DNA of 10,761 bases from Salibacteraceae bacterium (GTDB taxonomy: Bacteria > Bacteroidota > Bacteroidia > Flavobacteriales_G > Salibacteraceae). Numbering within the stretch: position 1 is the stretch's first letter; each line of letters begins with the position of its first letter. Both the position numbers and the translations under genes were made by a program. Below the pieces are notes generated by a model. It did not search any database. It was given only the letters and a program-made list of their open reading frames with translations, and had not been told where the DNA came from. Below, piece by piece: positions 1 through 6,969 of the stretch. Where the stretch lies: NCBI GenBank assembly GCA_023262195.1, contig JALRDM010000049.1, positions 1 through 10,761 on the forward strand, written 5' to 3'.

Positions 1-317
1 TAGTCGTGACAAAAAATGGATGCAGCGATACCTCCGATTGTCAGCTCCTTGAAGTATTGGGTGTGCAAACTATAGAACCGAAGCATAACCTAAGCCTTTA
101 CCCAAACCCGTCCGGTGGTAGAGTTACCATCGTTTCAGAGAATTCTATCATCGACAATCTAGAAGTTTACGATGTTGATGGAAAAATGCTGGACCAACTC
201 GCAATAAACTCAAGCCAACTTGATTTTGAACTACCTAATTACCCGGGAGTTTACATCGTTAGGGTATATTCAGGCACAGATGTCATTAATCTACGAGCGA
301 TTAAATTGCAGCTTTAA
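1..317 (+). CDS. C-terminal end of a type IX secreted protein (partial at left edge)
   Basis: This is the tail of a larger gene. The frame is open to the left edge (first full codon at position 3), and the GTG at position 6 lies inside a repeat-like segment, so it is not a credible start. The first residues (VTKNGCSDTSDC) resemble the end of the PKD/SprB-type adhesin repeats common in Bacteroidota. They are followed by about 75 residues typical of the type IX secretion C-terminal sorting domain (TIGR04183-like): the LYPNPSGG motif, a hydrophobic strand with VYDVDGK, and a closing segment with PGVYIVRV. In known family members this domain directs passage through the outer membrane and is then removed, with the protein often anchored to surface lipopolysaccharide. 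The function of the missing body is unknown. The stop codon touches the next ATG (TAAATG), so the two genes are probably co-transcribed. Confidence 0.9.
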   Translation, partial: VVTKNGCSDTSDCQLLEVLGVQTIEPKHNLSLYPNPSGGRVTIVSENSIIDNLEVYDVDGKMLDQLAINSSQLDFELPNYPGVYIVRVYSGTDVINLRAIKLQL

Positions 318-1232
318 ATGAAATCATTAAAACCAAGTGCATACCGATTGCTAGGGCTGTTGTTTTCCTTAATCACACTGTCGGCAGCGGGCCAATCAGA
401 CGAATTTGAATTGATGGTATTGGGTACGTCACAGGATGCGGGCTATCCTCAGATTGGCTGTACAAAGGTTTGTTGCGAAAACATTACCACCCCAGAACCC
501 GTGGCATCAATGGCCATCATTAGTCAAGGAAAATATTGGATCATTGATGCAACACCCGATTTCACCCTACAATACAATATGCTTCTAAAGCAATACCCCG
601 ATTCAAAACTGGGGGGAATCTTTCTCACCCACGCACACATAGGTCATTACACAGGGTTGATGTATCTCGGAAGAGAAGCAATGAATGCTGACAGTGTGCC
701 GGTATTTTGTCTTCCGAAAATGGAGGTATTTCTTAGAAATCATCAACCTTGGAAACAGCTGGTGGACTTGGGTAACATCAAGTTGGTTTCCCTCAATGCG
801 AATGAGGCTATTGCGTTGACTCCAAAAACCAGCATCACTCCCCTATTGGTTCCACATAGAGATGAAATCAGCGAAACTTGTGGGTATTTGCTTGCATCGA
901 AAGACAAGAAAGCCCTTTACATCCCCGATATTGATAAGTGGGATCAATGGAAAATGAGCATTATCGACTGGGTCAACATGGTAGATATCGCCTTGCTCGA
1001 TGCCACTTTTTATGATGAAAACGATCTCCCAAACAGGGATATGAATGAAATCCCACATCCATTTGTAATCGAAAGTCTGGAGAAATTTGAAGGGTTACCA
1101 CCACCTAGTTTAGGCAAGGTATATTTCACACATTTCAATCATACCAACCCTCTGCTGCGGTCTGAATCTGAAGCTTCGATACAAGTAGAGGAAGCCGGTT
1201 TTAACATCGCTCGAACTGGCATTAAGCTGTGA
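318..1232 (+). CDS. Exported PqqB-like metallo-beta-lactamase-fold protein
   Basis: The product has 304 residues. The N-terminus is a signal peptide (hydrophobic residues 10-23, likely cut after SAAG near residue 25), so the enzyme should act in the periplasm or beyond. The mature part begins with LGTSQDAGYPQIGC and a C48/C52/C53 cluster that resembles the start of PqqB, including its cysteine-rich zinc loop. The metal motif is THAHIGH (H105, H107, H110) followed by GLMYLGREAM. The usual aspartate of HxHxDH is replaced by glycine. Later candidate ligands are H180, D204, D228, H272 and H275. PqqB itself is cytosolic and acts in PQQ synthesis; no other pqq gene is visible here, so this is a PqqB-like subfamily of unknown substrate. 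The start is fixed by the directly preceding stop, and the end overlaps the next gene by 4 bp (GTGA). Confidence 0.85.
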   Translation: MKSLKPSAYRLLGLLFSLITLSAAGQSDEFELMVLGTSQDAGYPQIGCTKVCCENITTPEPVASMAIISQGKYWIIDATPDFTLQYNMLLKQYPDSKLGGIFLTHAHIGHYTGLMYLGREAMNADSVPVFCLPKMEVFLRNHQPWKQLVDLGNIKLVSLNANEAIALTPKTSITPLLVPHRDEISETCGYLLASKDKKALYIPDIDKWDQWKMSIIDWVNMVDIALLDATFYDENDLPNRDMNEIPHPFVIESLEKFEGLPPPSLGKVYFTHFNHTNPLLRSESEASIQVEEAGFNIARTGIKL

Positions 1233-1984
1233 CAAAAGACGAGTTACAAACGGTCTTAGATGAAGCTTATTTGGCCTTTGCCAAGCCTAACTTCCAGGAT
1301 ACCGACCCAATACAAATTCCACATAGGTTCAGTAAAAAAGAAGATATTGAGATCGCAGGTTTCATAGCAGCGACCATTGCCTGGGGCCAGCGAATTACCA
1401 TCATTAATAATGCAAATCGATTCATTGAAATGATGGATGACGCTCCATTCGATTTCATAGTGAATCACACACCCAGTGATCGAAACAAGTATAAAGGCTT
1501 TGTGCATCGCACGTTCAACGAGGTAGATGCGATGTATTTTCTTGAACGTCTGCAACGCCTCTACAAAGAGGGGTCTGGCTTAGAACAAGCATTCAACACT
1601 GGACACGATACCAAAGCAAGAATCTCGAATTTTCATAACACCTTCTTTGATCAAACTCACCCCGCACGGACCACAAAACATGTAAGCAATCCAAAGAATG
1701 GTTCATCGGCCAAACGATTGAACATGTTTCTGCGCTGGATGGTGAGACCTGCGAGTGAAGGAGTGGACTTTGGAGTCTGGAAAGCGATATCGCCTTCTGA
1801 ATTGATGATTCCATTGGACGTACATTCTGGAAATGTTGCCAGGAAGCTGAGGTTATTGGAGCGAAAGCAAAATGATTGGAAAGCGGTTGAAGCGTTGACG
1901 AACAATTTAAAGGCATTTGACTCCAACGACCCAGTTAAATATGATTTGGCGCTTTTTGGTATGGGGGTATCTGGGGTAATCTGA
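1229..1984 (+). CDS. TIGR02757 / DUF2400 family protein
   Basis: The product has 251 residues, the usual size for this family. Recognisable blocks are IAGFIAATIAWGQR near residues 42-55, SAKRLNMFLRWMVRP near residues 159-173, GVDFGVWKAI, IPLDVHSGNVARKL and the closing DPVKYDLALFGMGVSG. The family is common in Bacteroidota and has no established function. Its all-helical make-up and the arginine-rich RLNMFLRWMVR block have prompted comparison with HhH-GPD DNA glycosylases, but I cannot confirm that relation here. The GTG start at 1229 overlaps the preceding stop by 4 bp and no ATG follows in the first residues, so the start is well supported and translation is probably coupled to the upstream beta-lactamase-fold gene. 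No signal peptide is seen, so it is cytosolic, unlike its exported neighbour. Confidence 0.85.
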   Translation: MTKDELQTVLDEAYLAFAKPNFQDTDPIQIPHRFSKKEDIEIAGFIAATIAWGQRITIINNANRFIEMMDDAPFDFIVNHTPSDRNKYKGFVHRTFNEVDAMYFLERLQRLYKEGSGLEQAFNTGHDTKARISNFHNTFFDQTHPARTTKHVSNPKNGSSAKRLNMFLRWMVRPASEGVDFGVWKAISPSELMIPLDVHSGNVARKLRLLERKQNDWKAVEALTNNLKAFDSNDPVKYDLALFGMGVSGVI

Positions 1985-2083
1985 CTTCCACAATCTTATT
2001 CAATCACCCCAAACTCTCATTCTGTGGGCTTCAATAAGAAAGCCTCAATATATCTTGAACACCAAACCAATAAACAACGCGCC

Positions 2084-2449
2084 ATGAAATCACCACTATT
2101 CCTAGTCATTATTTGTTCCTTAGTAATCATACAAATCTATCATAGTCAACCTTGCACGCCAGCGGTCTCAGGGGCATCCATGAGCATCAATAATATTGAA
2201 GCTTACTTTCTTAATGGAGGAGACATGTGGTGGGATTTTAATTCGGCCCGATATGAAGTTCCAGCCGGTTCAGGTAAAAGTTCATTTTTTTCGAATAGTC
2301 TTTGGCTAACGGGAATAGATGAAAGTGATAGTCTTCACTGCGCAGCGGTACGCTATCGACAAGTAGGCAACGACTATTGGTGCTCAACAATGGCACCTAC
2401 ATTCTCCAATCGAATTACGATGGAGCAATATCCATCAATCGAATTATGA
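2084..2449 (+). pseudogene. Truncated N-terminus of a type IX secretion cargo-like protein
   Basis: The ATG at 2084 gives a 121-residue product with a clear signal peptide (residues 3-20, cut near HSQ) after an A-rich leader; a GTG at 2024 would bury that signal. Residues 35-100 carry a pattern I recognise from the N-terminus of very large secreted Bacteroidota proteins: INNIEAYFLNGGDMWWDF, RYEVPAGSGKSSFF, LWLTGID and YRQVGNDYW. Those proteins normally run on for many hundreds of residues and end in a type IX sorting domain. Here the reading frame stops soon after the conserved block (TGA at 2447), inside the last codons of the convergent MFS gene, and no continuation is possible because that gene is intact. 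It is most likely a deletion remnant. A short expressed secreted peptide is possible but less likely. Confidence 0.7.
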
Positions 2450-2450
2450 T
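2407..2450. repeat. Imperfect 15-bp direct repeat at the truncation point
   Basis: CAATCGAATTACGAT at 2407-2421 recurs as CAATCGAATTATGAT at 2436-2450 with one mismatch and an offset of 29 bp. The second copy contains the TGA that ends the secreted-protein remnant and the reverse-strand stop of the MFS gene. Because 29 is not a multiple of 3, the second copy is read in another frame. It may mark a small duplication or the scar of a deletion; chance cannot be excluded. Confidence 0.45.
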
Positions 2451-3670
2451 TTCGAAGTAGTGTCTGTAAAGCTTCTTAATGTTCTCCAGCACAGGACAAG
2501 GCTCACCAAGGTGCACAAAGCCCCTAGATACATGGCTGCCCCTGGAATATGCAGCGGTGCAGTAGGTCCAGAGAAAAACGCAAAAACATGAGTCATGAGG
2601 ATGGGCCCCACAATGGCTGTAGCGCTCATCATGCTCGTGTTTGCTCCCTGTAACTCTCCTTGTTCATTGCTTGGCAGCTGATTAGACATTATGCCCTGCA
2701 ATGCTGGACCTGCAATACCTCCCAAACAGTAAATAACCATGGCTGGATACATCATCCAACCTTCAAAAGCATATCCAAAGAGTATTAATCCCAAGAAATA
2801 AAACACCATACCTGAATACACGGCTTTAACCTGTCCAATTTTTGGGATGAGCCAACGTATGAGCCCCCCTTGTACCGCAGCACTTAAAAAACCAACAAAA
2901 CTCAACGAGTATCCGATTTCTGCATTGGACCAATCAAATTGATATTTCGTGAAAAACGACCAAGTGCTTTGTACCGCGTGTGAAGCGATATACACGAAGA
3001 ACATCGCCACAATTAAGCCCAAGATTACTTTATGTTTTGCCAATTGCTTGAAGGTCCCAAAGGGATTGGCTCTTTTAAGATCGAATTGGCGCCTGTTCTC
3101 AGGTGTCAACGACTCTGGTAAAATGAACATGCCATAAATCCAATTCACAAAGCTGAACGCAGCGGCTGCATAAAACGGTACACGAGGCCCTATTTCACCA
3201 AGTATTCCTCCAATGGCGGGACCAATTATAAAGCCTAGACCAAATGCTGCACCTACCAGTCCAAAGTTCTGAGAGCGCTTTTCTGGCTCACTGACATCAG
3301 CAATGTACGCAGATGCGGTTGCGAAACTTGCCCCCATGATACCAGAGATAACTCTACCAACTACAAGCAGTGCAAATGTTGGAGCCAAAGCCAGGAACAA
3401 ATAATCAATGGCAAAACCAACCGCGGATAAAAGCAAGACCGGTCTACGACCAAATTGGTCGCTAAGCCCACCTATTATTGGGGAGAAAACAAACTGACAA
3501 ATGGCGTAAGCAAACAGCAGATAGCCGCCATATTCTGAAGCTTCGCTCACTCCCACTCCAGTGAGACTCATGATCAAGTCTGGCATCACCGGAATAATCA
3601 CTCCAAAACCGAGGGAGTCCATCAGAATAATGAAGAGCACGAACCATACCCCAGCTTTTTTATTTCTCAT
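2444..3670 (-). CDS. TetA-like MFS drug:H+ antiporter (TCR/Tet family)
   Basis: The product has 408 residues and about 12 hydrophobic segments, the usual size for this family. TM1 carries the acidic LMDSLGFGVIIPVMP motif (D18). Loop 2-3 has the MFS motif A, GGLSDQFGRRPVLL (residues 67-80), TM4 has GRVISGIMGA (R106), and TM5 has the antiporter motif C, GLGFIIGPAIGG (residues 144-155). PESL follows TM6. These mark an inner-membrane proton-driven exporter of the tetracycline-resistance group. Chromosomal members often have unknown substrates, so actual tetracycline efflux is not implied. The gene lies 19 bp downstream of yebC on the same strand and probably shares its transcript; no Shine-Dalgarno sequence is seen. 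Its TAA stop at 2444-2446 overlaps the end of the convergent secreted-protein remnant by 6 bp. Confidence 0.88.
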   Translation of the reverse strand: MRNKKAGVWFVLFIILMDSLGFGVIIPVMPDLIMSLTGVGVSEASEYGGYLLFAYAICQFVFSPIIGGLSDQFGRRPVLLLSAVGFAIDYLFLALAPTFALLVVGRVISGIMGASFATASAYIADVSEPEKRSQNFGLVGAAFGLGFIIGPAIGGILGEIGPRVPFYAAAAFSFVNWIYGMFILPESLTPENRRQFDLKRANPFGTFKQLAKHKVILGLIVAMFFVYIASHAVQSTWSFFTKYQFDWSNAEIGYSLSFVGFLSAAVQGGLIRWLIPKIGQVKAVYSGMVFYFLGLILFGYAFEGWMMYPAMVIYCLGGIAGPALQGIMSNQLPSNEQGELQGANTSMMSATAIVGPILMTHVFAFFSGPTAPLHIPGAAMYLGALCTLVSLVLCWRTLRSFTDTTSKS

Positions 3671-3689
3671 CGTCTAATGGCGCGAAGAA

Positions 3690-4400
3690 TTACGCAATGT
3701 TATTGTACACCGCTTGAACATCGTCATCTTCATCAAGCTTGTCTAAAAGCTTTTCAATTTCCTCAAGCTGTTCATCCGTGAATTCAACTGGAGCGTTTGG
3801 TATTCTTTTTAAGCTGGCCTTGGTGGTCTCTATGCCTTTTTCTTCAAGTGCTGTGCTGAGCGTACCAAAATTGGTGTAATCACCATAGATGTAAACCGTA
3901 CCCTCATTTTCTTCGATTTCTTCTAACCCTGCATCAATCAGTTCGAGTTCCAACTCCTCCAAATCCATCTCATCGGTCTTTTCAACCTCAAATACAGCTT
4001 TTCGGTCAAACATAAATTCGAGCGATCCTGTAGGCACCAGTCCACCGCCAACTTTATTAAAGTAGCTCTTCACGTTGGCTACAGTTCTGGTGGAATTGTC
4101 GGTGGCGCATTCCACAAATACTAAAACCCCATGTGGCCCTTTACCCTCATAGTTTATTTCATCAAAATTCTCGGCATCCTTGCCCGATGCTCTCTTTATT
4201 GCCGATTCGATATTGTCCTTCGGCATATTCTGAGCCTTGGCATTCTGAATAGCTGTTCTCAACGCTGCATTCATATCCGGATCAGGCCCGCCCTCTTTGG
4301 CCGCCATAGTGATGGCTTTGGCTAATCGTGGAAACACTCGCGACATCTTGTCCCATCGCTTTTCCTTGGCTGCTCTTCGATATTCAAATGCTCTTCCCAT
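3690..4400 (-). CDS. yebC: YebC/PmpR/TACO1 family protein
   Basis: The product has 236 residues, the full family length. The N-terminus [19 protein letters not shown] is the Bacteroidota form of the usual MAGHSKW start. Further blocks are the helical [19 protein letters not shown] (residues 38-56), [13 protein letters not shown] (59-71), YEGKGPHGV (84-92), TDNSTRT (100-106) and an acidic C-terminus ([11 protein letters not shown]). The family has been described as a transcriptional regulator (YebC, PmpR), and more recent work on YebC/TACO1 supports a role on the ribosome, relieving stalling at proline-rich and similar motifs. It is cytosolic. It is the first gene of a likely two-gene minus-strand unit with the MFS exporter, and it diverges from the iron permease across about 160 bp. 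The leader just before the ATG is A-rich with no Shine-Dalgarno sequence, as is normal in this phylum. Confidence 0.95.
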   Translation of the reverse strand: MGRAFEYRRAAKEKRWDKMSRVFPRLAKAITMAAKEGGPDPDMNAALRTAIQNAKAQNMPKDNIESAIKRASGKDAENFDEINYEGKGPHGVLVFVECATDNSTRTVANVKSYFNKVGGGLVPTGSLEFMFDRKAVFEVEKTDEMDLEELELELIDAGLEEIEENEGTVYIYGDYTNFGTLSTALEEKGIETTKASLKRIPNAPVEFTDEQLEEIEKLLDKLDEDDDVQAVYNNIA

Positions 4401-4560
4401 ATTTATTTCTTTGCTCGTTGCGAATGTAATTCCTTACTCCAATAATTCATAGACTCCCGATTTCACACTACCCATTAATCGGTATTGTTTGCCAGCATTT
4501 CTATCGCTTTTTTTGCGCCAGCTGAAACCAAATATGATTCAGTTTGTTTTGCATGCAGAT
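4401..4560. promoter_or_regulatory. Divergent intergenic region between yebC and the cytochrome c/FTR1 gene
   Basis: Both flanking genes read away from this 160-bp stretch, so it must hold their promoters. On the minus strand TACATTCG (4421-4428) is one base from the Bacteroidota -7 consensus TAnnTTTG and would leave a leader of about 14 nt for yebC, but no TTG lies at the expected spacing. On the plus strand no good match is visible. I see no Fur box-like palindrome, although the permease is presumably iron-related. Confidence 0.4.
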
Positions 4561-6453
4561 ATGATTCGAACGACACTCTTTTTCCTCGGTTTTTTACTTA
4601 CGCTAAGTGCATCTTCTCAAACTAAGTCTGAAGAAGATAATGCAAGAATGTTAATCAATCTGATGGACTACATCGCCAAGGACTATCAGATGGGTGTGAG
4701 CAATGGAGAAGTTATCAGTGAGTTTGAATATGCAGAAATGCATGAATTTGTTGGCACTGCGGTTGCCAAAGCAGATGAATTAGATGCTTCTGGTGTTCTA
4801 AGCAACGAAAAAGTCATCAAGGCAGAACTTGATCAATTACATGGATTAATCCGGGATACCGCAGCCGCCACCGATGTTGCCAAGCAAGCGGATAAAGTAA
4901 AAGAGTTAGTGCTACAGCAAGGCTTGGTTGCTTTGGTGCCTGACCAGTTTCCCAATCTCGAAAAGGGCAAATCACTCTTCGCTGCACAATGTGCTTCTTG
5001 TCATGGCACTTATGGCGCGGGCGATGGACCTGCAGGTCAAGGGTTAAATCCAGCTCCAACCAATTTTAGAAACAAGGATATCATGGTTGGAGTGGCGCCT
5101 TTTCAAGCTTATAACACCATCAGATTAGGAATCCCAGGCACGTCTATGCGTGCATTCAAAGAACTTTCTGATGAGGAAATTTGGGACGTAGCATTCTATG
5201 TGTTAAGCCTTCAGCACTTGGATAACAGAAGTGCGAAAACGGAGATCGAAATCGATATTGTTGATCTAGCTTCTCTGAGTGACGAAGATCTTAAAGTAAA
5301 ATACCCTAGTGCGAACGTGGCCGCGCATAGATCAAACCCGCAGCCCGTTGAAGTTAAAAAAGAAATAACTGCCACAGATAAGGCAAAATCTCTGCTAAAA
5401 AAGTCGCTTTTAGCTTATGAATCGAGAGATAAAATGGGTGCACTCAATGCCGCTCTGAAAGCTTACTTGGATGGAGTTGAACCTATCGAAGCTCAGGTTC
5501 AGGCATCTGATAACGCGCTGTTCGGGAGATTAGAAGCAGACATGATGAAGGTTCGATCCTTGATTGAGCAAGACGCGTCATTAGAGGCTTTGGAAATTGC
5601 TGTGATAACGGCTACCGAAACCATCAATGAGGCTGAAGCGCTCTTGTCATCTTCAGAACGAGGTGTGTTTGATACGGCATTGTTGACAGCTGGCATTTTG
5701 ATTCGTGAAGGACTGGAAGCTTTCTTCGTAATTCTAGCCATACTAGGGGTGTTACGTAAAGTAAATATTCCGCAGGCTACAAGATGGATTCACCTTGGTT
5801 GGATCGCTGCGATAGTAGTCGGAATGATAAGTTGGTTCTTTACAGACTCACTCATGCAGTGGAGCGCTGCGGAAAGAGAATTAATGGAGGGGCTAATTGG
5901 GATTTTTGCTGTTGGAATACTCCTTTATTTGGGGTATTGGCTACACGGAAAAACCGAAGCGGGAAAATGGAAAGCCTTTGTAGAAGAACGCATCCTGACC
6001 CTTGTAAACCGAAATAACTTAATTGGCTTAAGCGCTTTTTCTTTCATTGTGGTTTTCAGAGAGGCATTTGAATCGGTTCTATTTATTTCTTCTCTAAGTG
6101 CAGGAGGCGAAGGAGATTCCAAAATTGGTATACTGATTGGGTTTATAGGCTCAGCCTTACTCCTATTCTTCATCGCTGTTGCCATGTTGAGATGGTTCAA
6201 AAAACTTCCGATCAAACAAGTATTTCAATTCTCCACCATCATGGTTTTAACCTTGGCTGTAATTCTCATGGGGCAAGGCATTCACGCGCTGCAAGAGGGT
6301 GGTTACATCGGTATAAATTCCTTTCCGATAAACCTACGCATATCGATTTTAGGTATTTACCCTACGATAGAGTCCATCCTCAGCCAAGTTGGAATTGTGT
6401 TGCTTATCATTGGCCTTTGGAAACTCAACGAGCGCAAAACGGTAAGTCAATAA
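4561..6453 (+). CDS. Cytochrome c/FTR1 fusion iron permease
   Basis: The ATG at 4561 (chosen over ATG 4534 and TTG 4489 because it gives a clean signal peptide ending in SASSQ) yields 630 residues. The order is: signal peptide; a helical exported segment (about 20-125); a class I cytochrome c domain with CASCH (C144, C147, H148) and likely axial M196 in GTSMRAF; a second helical region (about 285-375) with AYLDGVEPIE; then seven membrane segments of the FTR1/EfeU iron permease type. The iron motifs are REGLE (R382-E386) and REAFE (R500-E504), the latter a variant of REGLE. FTR1 proteins take ferric iron released by a partner oxidase; here the fused haem domain could receive the electron from Fe(II) oxidation, as Fet3 or EfeO/EfeB do elsewhere. 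That coupling is inferred. The gene stands alone: no separate oxidase or efeO/efeB gene is adjacent. Confidence 0.9.
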   Translation: MIRTTLFFLGFLLTLSASSQTKSEEDNARMLINLMDYIAKDYQMGVSNGEVISEFEYAEMHEFVGTAVAKADELDASGVLSNEKVIKAELDQLHGLIRDTAAATDVAKQADKVKELVLQQGLVALVPDQFPNLEKGKSLFAAQCASCHGTYGAGDGPAGQGLNPAPTNFRNKDIMVGVAPFQAYNTIRLGIPGTSMRAFKELSDEEIWDVAFYVLSLQHLDNRSAKTEIEIDIVDLASLSDEDLKVKYPSANVAAHRSNPQPVEVKKEITATDKAKSLLKKSLLAYESRDKMGALNAALKAYLDGVEPIEAQVQASDNALFGRLEADMMKVRSLIEQDASLEALEIAVITATETINEAEALLSSSERGVFDTALLTAGILIREGLEAFFVILAILGVLRKVNIPQATRWIHLGWIAAIVVGMISWFFTDSLMQWSAAERELMEGLIGIFAVGILLYLGYWLHGKTEAGKWKAFVEERILTLVNRNNLIGLSAFSFIVVFREAFESVLFISSLSAGGEGDSKIGILIGFIGSALLLFFIAVAMLRWFKKLPIKQVFQFSTIMVLTLAVILMGQGIHALQEGGYIGINSFPINLRISILGIYPTIESILSQVGIVLLIIGLWKLNERKTVSQ

Positions 6454-6480
6454 TTAGGTTTTCTAGCCGTTATTTGCATA

Positions 6481-6744
6481 ATGCTTCGAGCTAGAAATCA
6501 ATCCTTATTCGTAATTATTTGGCTCACGTCATGCACCTGGGTAATGGCACAAACTCCAGAGTCTCGGGAGCTGACCTACCATATTTCGTTTCTTACAAAC
6601 AATGGAATTAGGCCTGGACTAAATCTCGGAGTAGAATATGGTTTGTACGATCTAGTAAAAATGAAATCCAAGGTCAAAAGAGGTAAGGGAGCTACCATTA
6701 CAATCCTCCACTCGATTCAATCGTGGAAGCTTGGGCGGTGCTAA
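6481..6744 (+). pseudogene. N-terminal remnant, probably of an outer-membrane beta-barrel protein
   Basis: The ATG at 6481 opens an 87-codon frame with a signal peptide (residues 8-23, likely cut after VMA before QTP). The following ITNNG-like stretch (SFLTNNGIRPGLNLGVEYGL) and the lysine-rich KMKSKVKRGKG resemble the first strands and first turn of small Bacteroidota outer-membrane proteins. After about 6683 the frame reads ATITILHSIQSWKLGRC, which is unlike such a protein, while the neighbouring frame becomes clearly an esterase. The real homology therefore ends near 6680-6690 and the last 17-20 codons are out-of-frame esterase sequence. It starts 27 bp after the iron permease and could be transcribed with it. 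The outer-membrane assignment is tentative; the break is clearer than the family. Confidence 0.5.
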
Positions 6745-6968
6745 ATGAATGCAGCACTGATTCTTCATTCACAACCGCTGATGGTGTAGATGTATGGAAT
6801 TGGAGCAATTGCGCTGATTCGAGCGAAATTGTATTCTACATAACTAAGGACGGTGGACATAGCTGGCCCATGGGGGTTGCGCCAAGGAGAAGAGCGGATC
6901 AACCATCTGAAGTAATCAACGCGAATGAATTGATGTGGGATTTTTTCAATACTCACCCAAAGCAATAG
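6687..6968 (+). pseudogene. C-terminal remnant of a PHB depolymerase/LpqC-type esterase
   Basis: A frame with no proper start runs from just after a TAA at 6684-6686 to the TAG at 6966. It encodes about 93 residues typical of the end of the esterase PHB-depolymerase family (alpha/beta hydrolases related to LpqC and feruloyl esterases): the WAVLNECS segment, DGVDVWNWSNCADSSEI, the catalytic-histidine motif GGHSWPMG (His at 6858-6860), and the closing INANELMWDFFNTHP. The nucleophile serine (GxSxG), the catalytic aspartate and the lid region are all missing, so the piece cannot be an active enzyme. It overlaps the out-of-frame tail of the preceding remnant, as expected if a deletion joined the 5' end of one gene to the 3' end of another. 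Its stop is 1 bp from the stop of the convergent reductase gene. Confidence 0.75.
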
Positions 6969-6969
6969 G

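Noticed and set aside
1994..2039. Inverted repeat TCTTATT / AATAAGA in the spacer after the TIGR02757 gene, considered as a terminator
   Set aside because: The stem is only 7 bp and AT-rich with a loop over 30 nt, and no T-run follows.
2444..3670. Calling the MFS gene a mobile tetracycline-resistance gene
   Set aside because: No tetR-like regulator, transposase or flanking repeat is present, and its setting behind yebC looks chromosomal; family motifs do not define the drug.
4489..4560. TTG start at 4489 or ATG 4534 for the cytochrome c/FTR1 gene
   Set aside because: Both place extra residues before a standard signal peptide; ATG 4561 gives the expected short basic N-terminus and hydrophobic core.
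6432..6480. Possible stem between GCAAAACGG at the end of the FTR1 gene and CCGTTATTTGC downstream
   Set aside because: Pairing needs bulges and the loop is about 24 nt, with no following T-run; not a convincing terminator.
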